Assembly (NCBI GenBank): GCA_017469945.1
Contig: JAFUFI010000025.1
Span: 1-64,000, forward strand
Direction: 5' to 3'
Source of the DNA: Lachnospiraceae bacterium
Lineage (GTDB): Bacteria > Bacillota > Clostridia > Lachnospirales > Lachnospiraceae
DNA: 64,000 bases
Shown: piece by piece, positions 1-7,185 of the stretch
Numbering within the stretch: position 1 is the first letter of the stretch
Layout: each line of letters opens with the position of its first letter
Translations under genes and position numbers: made by a program
The notes under the pieces: model-generated
Seen by the model: only the letters and a program-made list of their open reading frames with translations
Told to the model about the DNA's origin: nothing
The model's database searches: none

Positions 1-60
1 CACCTATACAGATGCTCTGTTTGTCATGCAGTTTTCAAGGTACTGATTGAGGCTTAAGCC
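1..60 (-). other. Possible rRNA-operon spacer (16S-23S ITS-like) remnant
   Basis: Read on the minus strand this stretch contains AGTACCTTGAAAACTGCATG. That closely resembles the conserved 'ACCTTGAAAACTGCA' stretch common in 16S-23S spacers of Clostridia. If so, a 23S gene would begin just beyond the left edge of the window. No 16S or tRNA is found on the other side, so it may instead be a recombined or duplicated spacer piece. It also carries a perfect 12-bp palindrome (AGGCTTAAGCCT, about 51-62). The call rests on remembered similarity only. Confidence 0.3.
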
Positions 61-363
61 TGCCTCCGAGCTATCTAAAACACCTAATGATGTTTTATTC
101 AAAAAACGCTGTTTTTCTATTGACTTTTAATAGTTAGTCTCGTTATATTCTTTATATTCTTTTATTTCCACGTCTTTTTCTCCTTGTCCTTGCTGCCGAC
201 TCAACTTTTTAAGTCGATAGTTCATATTACAATAACTTTTTAACTTGCTGAGATACTTTTACAGTACTCTTTCTTATGTATGCAGTATCTTGAACTGCTC
301 TCGGAAGCCACTCTGCTCTCACATAATCGAACGGAATGACAAGTTCCTGGACTATTGACGAAT
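1..363. other. Gene-free, AT-rich left edge of the window
   Basis: No convincing coding sequence is seen here. Besides the ITS-like stretch at the very edge, it holds a plausible plus-strand promoter (TTGACT near 122, TATATT about 18 nt further). That promoter points into non-coding DNA and could be fortuitous. The P-loop ATPase gene ends at 364 without an obvious intrinsic terminator. Confidence 0.4.
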
Positions 364-879
364 TTAAAACAACTCCTTTGTCAATATTTCCTCCGCAATC
401 TGTTCCGGAGACTTTTCACGGGTATCGATATGAACTGCATGCCGATCACTTTGCAATGCATCCAGGCACATGTCGATGTTCTGCATGCACCAGCAGTTCT
501 CTTTCTCTCCCCGGGCAATGATTCTATCATGTATAGTCATATAATCCGCATCAAGGATTACGTATTTTACCTTGATATCTGAATCCATAAGGCATTTGAT
601 AATTTCTTCATACGATTCCGGCAAGGTCAGTGTCATGGGGACGATAATGTCTCCGTCATATTTCTCATAAATCTCTTTTAACAGCTTATAGTTCGTTTCT
701 CTCCAAAGAGAATATCCTTCAAAAATGATGCTATACTTGCTTTCCTCCGGAAAGTTGTCACGGATTGCATTGCCAACCTCTTCTGCATCAAATATATGAG
801 CCTTAGGCAGCTTTTTCTGCAGTGCTTCCGCCACCGTAGATTTTCCCACTCCATATGGCCCGTTTATCCAGTAGATCAT
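364..879 (-). CDS. Small P-loop ATPase / nucleoside-kinase-like protein (TmrB-like)
   Basis: A 171-residue protein beginning MIYWINGPYGVGKS, with a textbook Walker A motif (GPYGVGKS, residues 7-14) right at the N-terminus. This is the layout of small AAA/zeta-like P-loop proteins often annotated 'AAA family ATPase' or TmrB-like (tunicamycin resistance protein family). A DAD stretch near residue 110 and an arginine-rich 'DRIIARGE' lid-like segment fit a kinase-type NTPase. The substrate cannot be told. It lies 43 nt downstream of abiEii on the same strand and has its own good ribosome binding site (GGTGGAG), so it may be a cargo gene of the same accessory patch. Family assignment is moderate; function is unknown. 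Confidence 0.6.
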   Translation of the reverse strand: MIYWINGPYGVGKSTVAEALQKKLPKAHIFDAEEVGNAIRDNFPEESKYSIIFEGYSLWRETNYKLLKEIYEKYDGDIIVPMTLTLPESYEEIIKCLMDSDIKVKYVILDADYMTIHDRIIARGEKENCWCMQNIDMCLDALQSDRHAVHIDTREKSPEQIAEEILTKELF

Positions 880-922
880 TTTTTCTCCACCATTTCATCC
901 AATCTTTTTTGGCATATTCGTT

Positions 923-1723
923 TTAGCCCAATTTCATAACATATTCGACTATCGCGTTTGAAATCTCGTGTATTTCGTTATCCAACCATCTTTGACGGGA
1001 CTCAGATACCCTCTTCAAATACTGTTCATCCTTGAATGTTCCCCTCAAGCGTCTGACAATATCGTCTACAGAGTCTTCAAACATATCCGGATCGCTAAAG
1101 ATCAGAATATCCATCAATTCCTTCATTTTCTCTTCAGAAACGACAGTTCTAAGGTAGTACATATCGAAAATATCTTTATATCTTCGGCTGTTGGCACCAA
1201 ACTTAAGCAGCGATCTAAGTTTCTCAACAAAAGACTGCTCATAAGTATTCTTTAAAAGAGTAGCGCCTTCATCATCCATACACACATCAAAGCAGTACTC
1301 TTCCTGATCGATCTCAAGATGCTTGTGAACACCAATATCAATCTTACTTCTTACGGTATTACCATAGTCATCGCTTATGACAACTTCTATGCTTTTCCCG
1401 TGATAATCCTGATGTTTCAGTTCTTTAATATCGCCGGACATCTCAATGCGAACGCCGTCTATACAATTCAGTTTTTTAACGAATTCTCGTATTGCCGCAT
1501 CATCCAGAGAATAATGAATGAAATCCAGATCAATATCACTGGTCGCTCTTCTGTTATTCTTTGTCAGGCTTCTCATAACAACTCCGCCTTTTATGGTTAC
1601 ATTGCGGCTTAGCGGTCCCTCTGCCAACGCCTTCAGCACTATATCCTGGCAAACGCGAGACGCTGCGAGTGCTCTCGTAAGCCCCTCTTCCGCATATTCG
1701 TTCATCATTTCACGTAAATTCAA
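923..1723 (-). CDS. abiEii: AbiEii/AbiGii-type nucleotidyltransferase toxin
   Basis: A 266-residue protein of the AbiEii/AbiGii toxin family (type IV-like toxin-antitoxin, abortive infection). The nucleotidyltransferase signature is visible in the first third (RRATSDIDLDFI, about residues 58-69), with the paired acidic residues that bind metal and NTP. Family members modify tRNA or other targets to stop growth. The gene follows abiEi directly: the abiEi stop TAA (1724-1726) is immediately followed by a TTG codon at 1721-1723. A GGAGG Shine-Dalgarno sits 8 nt before that TTG, so TTG is the likely start. An ATG at 1706-1708 is a weaker alternative. Translation is therefore probably coupled to the antitoxin. 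The catalytic motif looks intact. Confidence 0.85.
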   Translation of the reverse strand: MNLREMMNEYAEEGLTRALAASRVCQDIVLKALAEGPLSRNVTIKGGVVMRSLTKNNRRATSDIDLDFIHYSLDDAAIREFVKKLNCIDGVRIEMSGDIKELKHQDYHGKSIEVVISDDYGNTVRSKIDIGVHKHLEIDQEEYCFDVCMDDEGATLLKNTYEQSFVEKLRSLLKFGANSRRYKDIFDMYYLRTVVSEEKMKELMDILIFSDPDMFEDSVDDIVRRLRGTFKDEQYLKRVSESRQRWLDNEIHEISNAIVEYVMKLG

Positions 1724-2266
1724 TTACATAACCTCCTCGTCAAGTGCTTTAGTTATCATCTTGCTCTTAGGAAAAACTGCAGTATACTCCTGAATCCTCC
1801 AAATCTCAAGACTCCCTATTATCTCTCTGTAATTCATAATGATTTCTTTGTAAAGATCATATGGCATGGAATTCTTTTTCCGTAACAACTCTATGAGCAT
1901 ACGTTCTTTATCGTATATTCTGACTGTTACGCCGTCTACTTCTTTCTCGATTATGCCTAATGAAAAGACTTTATCGTTCACATAGCTTTGCCTAACTCGC
2001 GGATCCGTTATGGGTGCTGCCTTGGATGGTGTAGCCAAATCATATTTTTCCGGTATGACATTAGTCAGACCGTGAACGTAAAATGCGTACTCCCCGGTAA
2101 GCACAGCTTTGGAATACTTTTTCATAACAATTCCAATTTCCGGTTCAAATCGCTCTGTTGAGTATATACCTTCTTCCTGCTTGAAGATTACCCCATCAGA
2201 CACCGCTTTTGTCAAATTATAATCATTTCCAAATCTAAGCGCCGCTTCCTTATATGATAGAACCAT
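1724..2266 (-). CDS. abiEi: AbiEi-type antitoxin / transcriptional regulator
   Basis: A 180-residue protein placed immediately upstream of the AbiEii nucleotidyltransferase. It has the features of AbiEi-type antitoxins: a short N-terminal winged-helix-like segment (LSYKEAALRFGNDYNLTKAV), then a 'GEYAFYVHGLT' segment and a C-terminal domain, as in 'type IV toxin-antitoxin AbiEi family antitoxin' entries. Family members neutralise the toxin without binding it and autorepress by binding repeats in their own promoter. The ATG at 2266 has a GAGG ribosome binding site that overlaps a putative operator half-site (TTACCGAGG). The DNA-binding domain is not obvious to the eye; the assignment comes mainly from the partner gene and operon layout. 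Confidence 0.75.
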   Translation of the reverse strand: MVLSYKEAALRFGNDYNLTKAVSDGVIFKQEEGIYSTERFEPEIGIVMKKYSKAVLTGEYAFYVHGLTNVIPEKYDLATPSKAAPITDPRVRQSYVNDKVFSLGIIEKEVDGVTVRIYDKERMLIELLRKKNSMPYDLYKEIIMNYREIIGSLEIWRIQEYTAVFPKSKMITKALDEEVM

Positions 2267-2274
2267 TTTGGTAA

Positions 2275-2379
2275 ACCTCGGTAATTTTTGAATTTTGACC
2301 TATATTTACTTAAATATCTTATCTTTATTTCAGAATATAGTCAAGGCATTTCTCGGTATTTTTTGTTATTTTACCGAGA
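2275..2379 (-). promoter_or_regulatory. abiE promoter with three ACCGAG operator half-sites
   Basis: The minus-strand promoter is TTGACT (2339-2344), a 17-nt spacer and TAAGAT (2316-2321). Seven nt upstream of the -35 is a perfect inverted repeat, TCTCGGTA (2351-2358) and TACCGAGA (2372-2379). A third copy, TTACCGAGG, lies at about 2275-2284 over the abiEi ribosome binding site. AbiEi antitoxins of known systems bind repeats flanking their promoter, so these sites are good candidates for autoregulation. The upstream repeat overlaps the stop codon of the parB pseudogene. Confidence 0.65.
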
Positions 2380-3225
2380 TTTACTTTTATTCCATCTGTC
2401 TAACAAGGAAAAGATTACCTCTTCCATCTTCTGTGGCGTATACGACTTGGGAAAGTACTTTGTCACCCTATTCATCGGAAGAATCAAATTCCAGCACTCC
2501 GTCTTCTTCTGTTCCGTCATAATCTTCAGGATCATATCGTCCGTCAGCTGTCCTTCCTTGGATAGCTGCTTCATTCTTTGCGCCTGCGAAAGAGAAGGCG
2601 TGGCCTGTTAACTATCGATAGTCAGCAAAAGAAGTTCCTGCTCCTCTTTGGACAAAAAAGAAAGCTCTGCCGCGGGAGTAAGTGCGATCTTTCTGTCATC
2701 TACCATCTGAAGGAGCCCTGGGATCAGTTCATTTAATCTGAGATAACGCTGAATCTGCGAGGAACTATCAGGACTGTTCTCAGCAATAAGATCTCTGGAA
2801 GACTTTCGTTCCAACTTCTGTCCAAGTTGGTCAGAAGTTAAATCATTCCGGGCTCCCTGTCGTTTGATCGCATCCAGCTTCATCTTGTATGCCCTTGCGC
2901 GTTCACTTGGCAAAATCTCTTCTCGTTGAAAGTTACTGTCTACCATCATCACGGTTGCGGAATCGTAATCCACATCCTTAACGATTACCGGCATGACAGA
3001 CAGTCCAAGAAACTCCGAGGCTCGTTTACGCCTGTGTCCGGCTATAAGTTCATACGTGTCGTTTTCTAACGGTCTTACTATGCCCGGTACAAGAACACCG
3101 ACACTACGGATACTCTCGATGAGCATCTGCATTTGTTCATCATCCTTCACCTGAAACGGATGATCTCTGAACGGAATAAGCTTTTCGATTGGAATTAATG
3201 TGATCGTTTCTGATTTTTTAGACAT
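2371..3225 (-). pseudogene. parB: ParB/Spo0J-family partition protein, interrupted by an in-frame stop
   Basis: The ICE/plasmid-type ParB common in Clostridia mobile elements. The N-terminal ParB/sulfiredoxin domain is clear (LIPIEKLIPFRDHPFQVKDD, then ELIAGHRRKRA and SNFQREEILPSERA), followed by the KorB-like HTH region. At 2608-2610 there is a TAA. The same frame continues past it with QATPSLSQAQRMKQLSKEG and a typical C-terminus (YFPKSYTPQKMEE) to a stop at 2371. A single nonsense codon therefore splits an otherwise full-length gene of about 284 residues. The ATG at 3225 has a strong AAAGGAGG site. No parA or rep gene is adjacent. It is most likely a decaying remnant of an integrated element, unless the N-terminal 205 residues still function alone. 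Confidence 0.85.
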
Positions 3226-3400
3226 CTGAATCCTCCTTTGCATGAAGTGCATTCGGATCATTCAGACGGTAGATAAGATGAGTTTAAGGGGCAGGTGAAA
3301 GAAGCTCCGTATATGCACTACTAACGGTTCATCATTAACCCATTTTTTAACCCATAAGGGCAATTCATTCTTCAACAACCTATAGCTGCCAGTACCCCAG

Positions 3401-3428
3401 ACAACCGAATGTGTAAGCATTCGGTTGT
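3401..3428. repeat. Perfect 11-bp inverted repeat with 6-nt loop
   Basis: ACAACCGAATG (3401-3411) and CATTCGGTTGT (3418-3428) are exact reverse complements separated by TGTAAG. No T-run follows on either strand, so it is not a standard terminator. Its place between the ribosomal operon and the parB remnant would suit a protein-binding or recombination site of the former element. Confidence 0.6.
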
Positions 3429-3490
3429 ATAACCCCGATTTAACCCCTATAAACTGAGACAAAACGAGTCAAAACAAAACAGATTTTTTC

Positions 3491-3530
3491 AAAAAGAAAA
3501 ACCCCGGAAACCGTGAGTTTTCGGGGTTTG
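3491..3530 (-). terminator. Intrinsic terminator of the rplM-rpsI operon
   Basis: On the minus strand an AAACCCCG...CGGGGTTT stem just after the rpsI stop is followed by a T-rich tail (TTTTTCTTTTT). This is a standard Rho-independent terminator 10 nt downstream of rpsI. Confidence 0.85.
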
Positions 3531-3540
3531 TAAGCAATGA

Positions 3541-3936
3541 TTAACGCTTGCTGAACTGAGGCGCTCTTCTAGCTGCTTTGAGACCGTACTTCTTTCTTTC
3601 CTTCATACGAGGGTCTCTTGTAAGGAATCCTTCCTTCTTGAGAACAGGTCTGAAATCTGCATCAACCTGAAGAAGGGCTCTTGAAAGTCCGTGACGGATA
3701 GCTCCGGCCTGACCTGTGGTTCCGCCGCCCTTAACGGTTACGGTTACGTCGAACTTTCCTTCGTTCTCGGTAACGGCGAGGGGCTGACGAACTACCATCT
3801 TAAGGGTCTCAAGACCGAAATACTCGTCGATATCTCTCTTGTTGATAGTGATCTTTCCTTTTCCGGGAGTAACATAAACTCTTGCAACAGAGCTCTTTCT
3901 TCTACCGGTTCCATAATATCTTTCTGACTTAGCCAT
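3541..3936 (-). CDS. rpsI: 30S ribosomal protein S9
   Basis: A 131-residue protein with the universal S9 pattern: [15 protein letters not shown] at the start, the [19 protein letters not shown] core and the C-terminal [24 protein letters not shown] tail that reaches the ribosomal P site. The length is normal. It starts 14 nt after the rplM stop, the classical rplM-rpsI pair, and is followed directly by an intrinsic terminator. It is expected to be expressed from the promoter upstream of rplM. Confidence 0.98.
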   Translation of the reverse strand: MAKSERYYGTGRRKSSVARVYVTPGKGKITINKRDIDEYFGLETLKMVVRQPLAVTENEGKFDVTVTVKGGGTTGQAGAIRHGLSRALLQVDADFRPVLKKEGFLTRDPRMKERKKYGLKAARRAPQFSKR

Positions 3937-3950
3937 TTATTTAACCTCCC

Positions 3951-4379
3951 TTAGAATGTAAGCTCTTCAGGCTTCTGAGCAGCATGAGGATGCTCAGCTC
4001 CTGCGTATACGTGAAGCTTTGTGTACATCTGTCTTCCTAAGGGTCCCTTGGGAAGCATACCCTTAACTGCAAGCTCGATTACTTCAGCAGGGCTGTTTGC
4101 AAGCTTATCTCTAAGTGACTCTTCCTTCATTCCTCCAACATAGTCAGAGTGATGATAGTAAATCTTCTGGTCAAGCTTCTTACCTGTAACCTTAATCTTC
4201 TCAGCGTTTACAACGATAACGAAATCGCCGGTATCAAGGAAAGGAGTGTAAGTAGGCTTGTTCTTACCTCTTAAAACTTTTGCGACCTCAGCAGCAAGAC
4301 GGCCGAGAGTCTTATTAGTAGCGTCTACTACATACCATTTTCTCTCAATGGTAGAAGCGCTAGGCATATAAGTCTTCAT
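3951..4379 (-). CDS. rplM: 50S ribosomal protein L13
   Basis: A 142-residue protein starting [20 protein letters not shown], with the L13 core ([38 protein letters not shown]) and the motif [21 protein letters not shown]. The ATG at 4377-4379 is chosen because it gives the family's normal N-terminus and has GGAGG 6 nt upstream. An in-frame start 16 codons earlier would add residues not seen in L13. First gene of the rplM-rpsI operon, with a strong promoter and long leader. Confidence 0.98.
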   Translation of the reverse strand: MKTYMPSASTIERKWYVVDATNKTLGRLAAEVAKVLRGKNKPTYTPFLDTGDFVIVVNAEKIKVTGKKLDQKIYYHHSDYVGGMKEESLRDKLANSPAEVIELAVKGMLPKGPLGRQMYTKLHVYAGAEHPHAAQKPEELTF

Positions 4380-4617
4380 CGTGTTTCCTCCAAATTGATT
4401 AGCTACATTTAACGGACCGCTCCGCAAATGTATTCGTTCTATAAATTTATTACAGGAAAACCTGTCTCACACCACTTTTGCGATAAAAACGGATGTCCGG
4501 GCCGTTAATACCATGATGAGAGGCGCTCAGACCGTCGGAAGCTCGGGTTGGGAGGCCTTTGCAAACCTAAATCGTCGCACATTCACAGATTTTACAATAA
4601 TGCAAATATGTTGTCAA
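4380..4617 (-). promoter_or_regulatory. rplM-rpsI promoter and ~200-nt leader
   Basis: Near-consensus minus-strand promoter: TTGACA (4612-4617), a 17-nt spacer and TAAAAT (4589-4594), giving a start near 4582 and a leader of about 200 nt. The leader is G/C-rich for an intergenic region and contains an exact ACAGG-AAAA-CCTGT hairpin at 4452-4465 plus other potential pairings. L13 operons in Firmicutes are known to carry autoregulatory leaders (the L13 leader family). Whether this one belongs to that family cannot be decided by eye. Confidence 0.7.
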
Positions 4618-4637
4618 GCGTTATATCGGAATTTTCT

Positions 4638-4672
4638 GCATTTACAGCCAAAAATCTTTCAGCATTTACAGC
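4638..4672. repeat. Two 11-bp direct repeats upstream of the rplM promoter
   Basis: GCATTTACAGC occurs at 4638-4648 and again at 4662-4672, 24 nt apart, about 20 nt upstream of the rplM -35 element and just after the LRR gene's stop. No terminator is visible for the LRR operon here. The repeats may be a binding site or chance AT-rich sequence. Confidence 0.45.
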
Positions 4673-4694
4673 TTAACTCTCCATAAGCAGTTCC

Positions 4695-5645
4695 TTACAA
4701 TTCCATGTCGTCAAAAAAGCTGCTTTCTTCGCCGGTCTCCCCCTTGTACCTTATCAGATACCCTTTCATCGTCGTGTACCTGTCCCCCATACTCTCGATA
4801 AGCGAAGCGACGTTTTCCGGGCCTATGCACCCTATATCAATGAGAAGATCAAAGTATTCCCTATCCTCGCCATGCTCATCCAATAAAAGAGGCCAGACCA
4901 CAGCTGTCATATTCTCCCTCATATAACCCGCGAAAACCTTTTTATTTGCCTCACTAAGCCCCGCATCATGCAAAAGGCGCGCAAACAGTGCCCTTACCTT
5001 TTCTTTCTTCTTTATGAGGCAATACGTGTCAAGATTGCTCTCATCCCCCACATAATCCTCTTCACCGCAAAGAAGCATCTTTGAAAATCCTTCGGAGTCG
5101 TCCTTACCGAGAAAAAGCGTCAGCGCTCCGTCTAGTCTTTCAAACCACTCCGGGCTTCCGGCCGTGTCATCTTCCAAAAGATACATAGCATCAAGCCTTG
5201 TAACGGAAAGAGCGAGCAAATAGGGAAGATCTTTCTGCAGCAAATCCGCCTCCATATGCGCTGCAGCATCACCAAGATCTGCGCCCGTATCCGGTCCGTT
5301 TTTCCTTACAATCCTCTCAAGCTTACCACAGTCTTTAAAAACTCCGATACCGTATTCGATCCTTCCTCCGGGGATCTTTAGCTCCTTAAGCGAGCTGCAG
5401 GATGCAAAAGCATAATCTCCGATAGAACTTACCGCCTTCGGAAGGCTTATCTTTGTAAGCGTTTTAGCCCCTAAAAAGGCTTTTTTGCCTATAACCGTAA
5501 CGGGAGCCTCCTCAAAAGATTCGGGAATAGAAACCGAAACATCTTTTCCTCTGTAGTATTCAATTTTGGCGTAAATATTTCCGTTCTCGCCCGGAAACGT
5601 ACTGACACCAAGGCCGCCGTTTCCAAGATCAATTTCCCTGACCAT
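4695..5645 (-). CDS. BspA-like leucine-rich repeat protein
   Basis: A 316-residue protein. Residues about 30-115 form degenerate BspA/LRR_5-type repeats (PVTVIGKKAFLGAKTLTKISLP, then VSSIGDYAFASCSSLKEL and VFKDCGKLERI). The rest is an acidic, all-helical region of unknown fold rich in leucine. No signal peptide is visible, so unlike many BspA proteins it should be cytoplasmic. It is the last gene of a four-gene run behind the MoxR-type ATPase (17-nt gap), with an AAAGGAAAG ribosome site. Being co-transcribed with an AAA+/VWA pair suggests it is an adaptor or client of that chaperone-like machine; this is inference. Confidence 0.7.
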   Translation of the reverse strand: MVREIDLGNGGLGVSTFPGENGNIYAKIEYYRGKDVSVSIPESFEEAPVTVIGKKAFLGAKTLTKISLPKAVSSIGDYAFASCSSLKELKIPGGRIEYGIGVFKDCGKLERIVRKNGPDTGADLGDAAAHMEADLLQKDLPYLLALSVTRLDAMYLLEDDTAGSPEWFERLDGALTLFLGKDDSEGFSKMLLCGEEDYVGDESNLDTYCLIKKKEKVRALFARLLHDAGLSEANKKVFAGYMRENMTAVVWPLLLDEHGEDREYFDLLIDIGCIGPENVASLIESMGDRYTTMKGYLIRYKGETGEESSFFDDMEL

Positions 5646-5662
5646 CTTTCCTTTACCCTTAA

Positions 5663-7174
5663 CTACAGATCGAGCTTTTCAATCTCCTTCAAAATCTCTG
5701 TATTTTTCTCCGTCATCAACATCTCGGAGCTGTATTTATTGTACTCCTTGCTGCCGAATTCAGAAAGAAACCTAGTTCCCACATTGCTAACAGTAAGTTC
5801 CGTAAGAAGGATAAGCATCTCATTTCCCTGTTTGAAGGTTTTTTTTGTAAACTCAAAGGCATTTTTTAAGCCTTCGCGGACTTTCCCTGCCTCATCCATA
5901 AGCTCGGATTTCTTCTTGTTAAAGACATCCCTTACAACTTCAAAAGCTTCCTCATCGGTAAATGAACTTCCCACAGCTTCCGCCTTTGCCTTTTCGAGGG
6001 CTTTCTTACATCCTTCATAAAACAAAAGAGTAAGTCTCGAAATCTTTTTCTCTTCGTCCGAGTATGCGCCTGCTGCCTTTAAGCTATCCGTTTTTTTCTT
6101 TCTTGCGCTTATAAGGTCCCCCAATACAGCTTCGACAGAGGATCCTTTCATAGCCTTAAGCGCCGGAAGTACCGACTTTAACATCTCTCCCTTTTTATTG
6201 ACATCCCCCATCCTTCCGAGAATCTCGGAAACAAGAAGACCCATCAGCGACAGCTTCTCGTCAAAAGGAGCGGAGGAAGCCTTAGATACAGTCTCTTCTC
6301 CATAAATTCCCGCAAGTATAGCGCCCGCGTCATAATCATTTTTATATTTATTGTAAAGATCGTAATACGCCGTAAACTCTCTTACTACTCTGTCATTTCT
6401 AAGGTACTGACCTACGAGAGTCTCCGAGACTCTAAGCCCTTCCTCCTCGTAAAGAAGAAGTATCTGTGAAAGGTCTTCCCAGCCTCTTGCCGTAACGAAG
6501 CTTTTTCCGGAGGCTACCGTCTCGATTATGTAAAAATCTTCCTTGTTAAGTTCAAGATAAGTCGTTATTGCGTTATGGATCCCCCTGGTTCTCGCATATT
6601 TCTTCCAGGCATCATAATCAGCGTCCACATTTAAAATCTTAAGCCTGTCCAGCGTAACCACATCAAATTCGCGTACGGATTTATTGTACTCGGGAGGGTT
6701 TCCGGCCGTAACGATCACCCAGCCTTCGGGGACCTGATGGCGTCCGAAGGTCTTGTACTGCAGAAACTGAAGCATTGAAGGTGCAAGAGTCTCGGAAACG
6801 CAGTTTATCTCATCAAGGAAAAGTATTCCCTCTCTGATGCCGCTCTTTTCCATCGTCTCGTAGACCGATGCGATTATCTCGCTCATCGTATACTCGGAAA
6901 CGGCATATTCCTCACCGGAGTAGTTTTTATGCTCGATAAAGGGAAGACCCAGTGCTGACTGGCGTGTGTGATGCGTCATCGAGTACGACACGAGCGCAAT
7001 ACCCAGCTCCTGCGCAATCTGCTCCATGATAGCAGTCTTTCCGATTCCCGGAGCGCCGAGCAAAAAAACCGGCCTCTGTCTTACGACCGGAATCCTGTAC
7101 TCTCCGAAATCATCCTTTTTAAGATAAAGCTTTACGGTATCCTCAATATACTTTTTTGCATCCCTGATATTCAT
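5663..7174 (-). CDS. MoxR-type AAA+ ATPase (AAA_5, dynein-related subfamily)
   Basis: A 503-residue protein with an N-terminal AAA+ module: Walker A GAPGIGKT (residues 40-47), Walker B ILFLDE (117-122) and sensor-1 region VTAGNPPEYN. The remaining ~300 residues are helical with coiled-coil-like charge patterns. MoxR-family ATPases usually work with a VWA-domain partner to remodel or metallate proteins, and a VWA protein is encoded two genes upstream in the same run. Its ribosome site (AGAGGAAG) overlaps the end of the hydrolase gene 11 nt upstream. The long C-terminal extension is larger than in classical MoxR proteins (~330 residues). The target is unknown. Confidence 0.85.
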   Translation of the reverse strand: MNIRDAKKYIEDTVKLYLKKDDFGEYRIPVVRQRPVFLLGAPGIGKTAIMEQIAQELGIALVSYSMTHHTRQSALGLPFIEHKNYSGEEYAVSEYTMSEIIASVYETMEKSGIREGILFLDEINCVSETLAPSMLQFLQYKTFGRHQVPEGWVIVTAGNPPEYNKSVREFDVVTLDRLKILNVDADYDAWKKYARTRGIHNAITTYLELNKEDFYIIETVASGKSFVTARGWEDLSQILLLYEEEGLRVSETLVGQYLRNDRVVREFTAYYDLYNKYKNDYDAGAILAGIYGEETVSKASSAPFDEKLSLMGLLVSEILGRMGDVNKKGEMLKSVLPALKAMKGSSVEAVLGDLISARKKKTDSLKAAGAYSDEEKKISRLTLLFYEGCKKALEKAKAEAVGSSFTDEEAFEVVRDVFNKKKSELMDEAGKVREGLKNAFEFTKKTFKQGNEMLILLTELTVSNVGTRFLSEFGSKEYNKYSSEMLMTEKNTEILKEIEKLDL

Positions 7175-7185
7175 ATTTCTTCCTC

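Larger units (their letters stand above)
3226..3540. other. Intergenic region between rpsI and the parB remnant
   Basis: About 315 nt without a believable gene; a 66-codon frame at 3262-3462 has no recognisable protein or good ribosome site. It holds the rpsI terminator at its right end, a perfect 11-bp inverted repeat at 3401-3428 and a short direct repeat (TTAACCCAT, twice near 3336-3354). It marks the junction between the conserved ribosomal operon and the accessory patch. Confidence 0.5.

Noticed and set aside
3262..3462. 66-codon open frame between rpsI and parB
   Set aside because: No recognisable protein, no Shine-Dalgarno, and it runs through the inverted repeat; likely chance.
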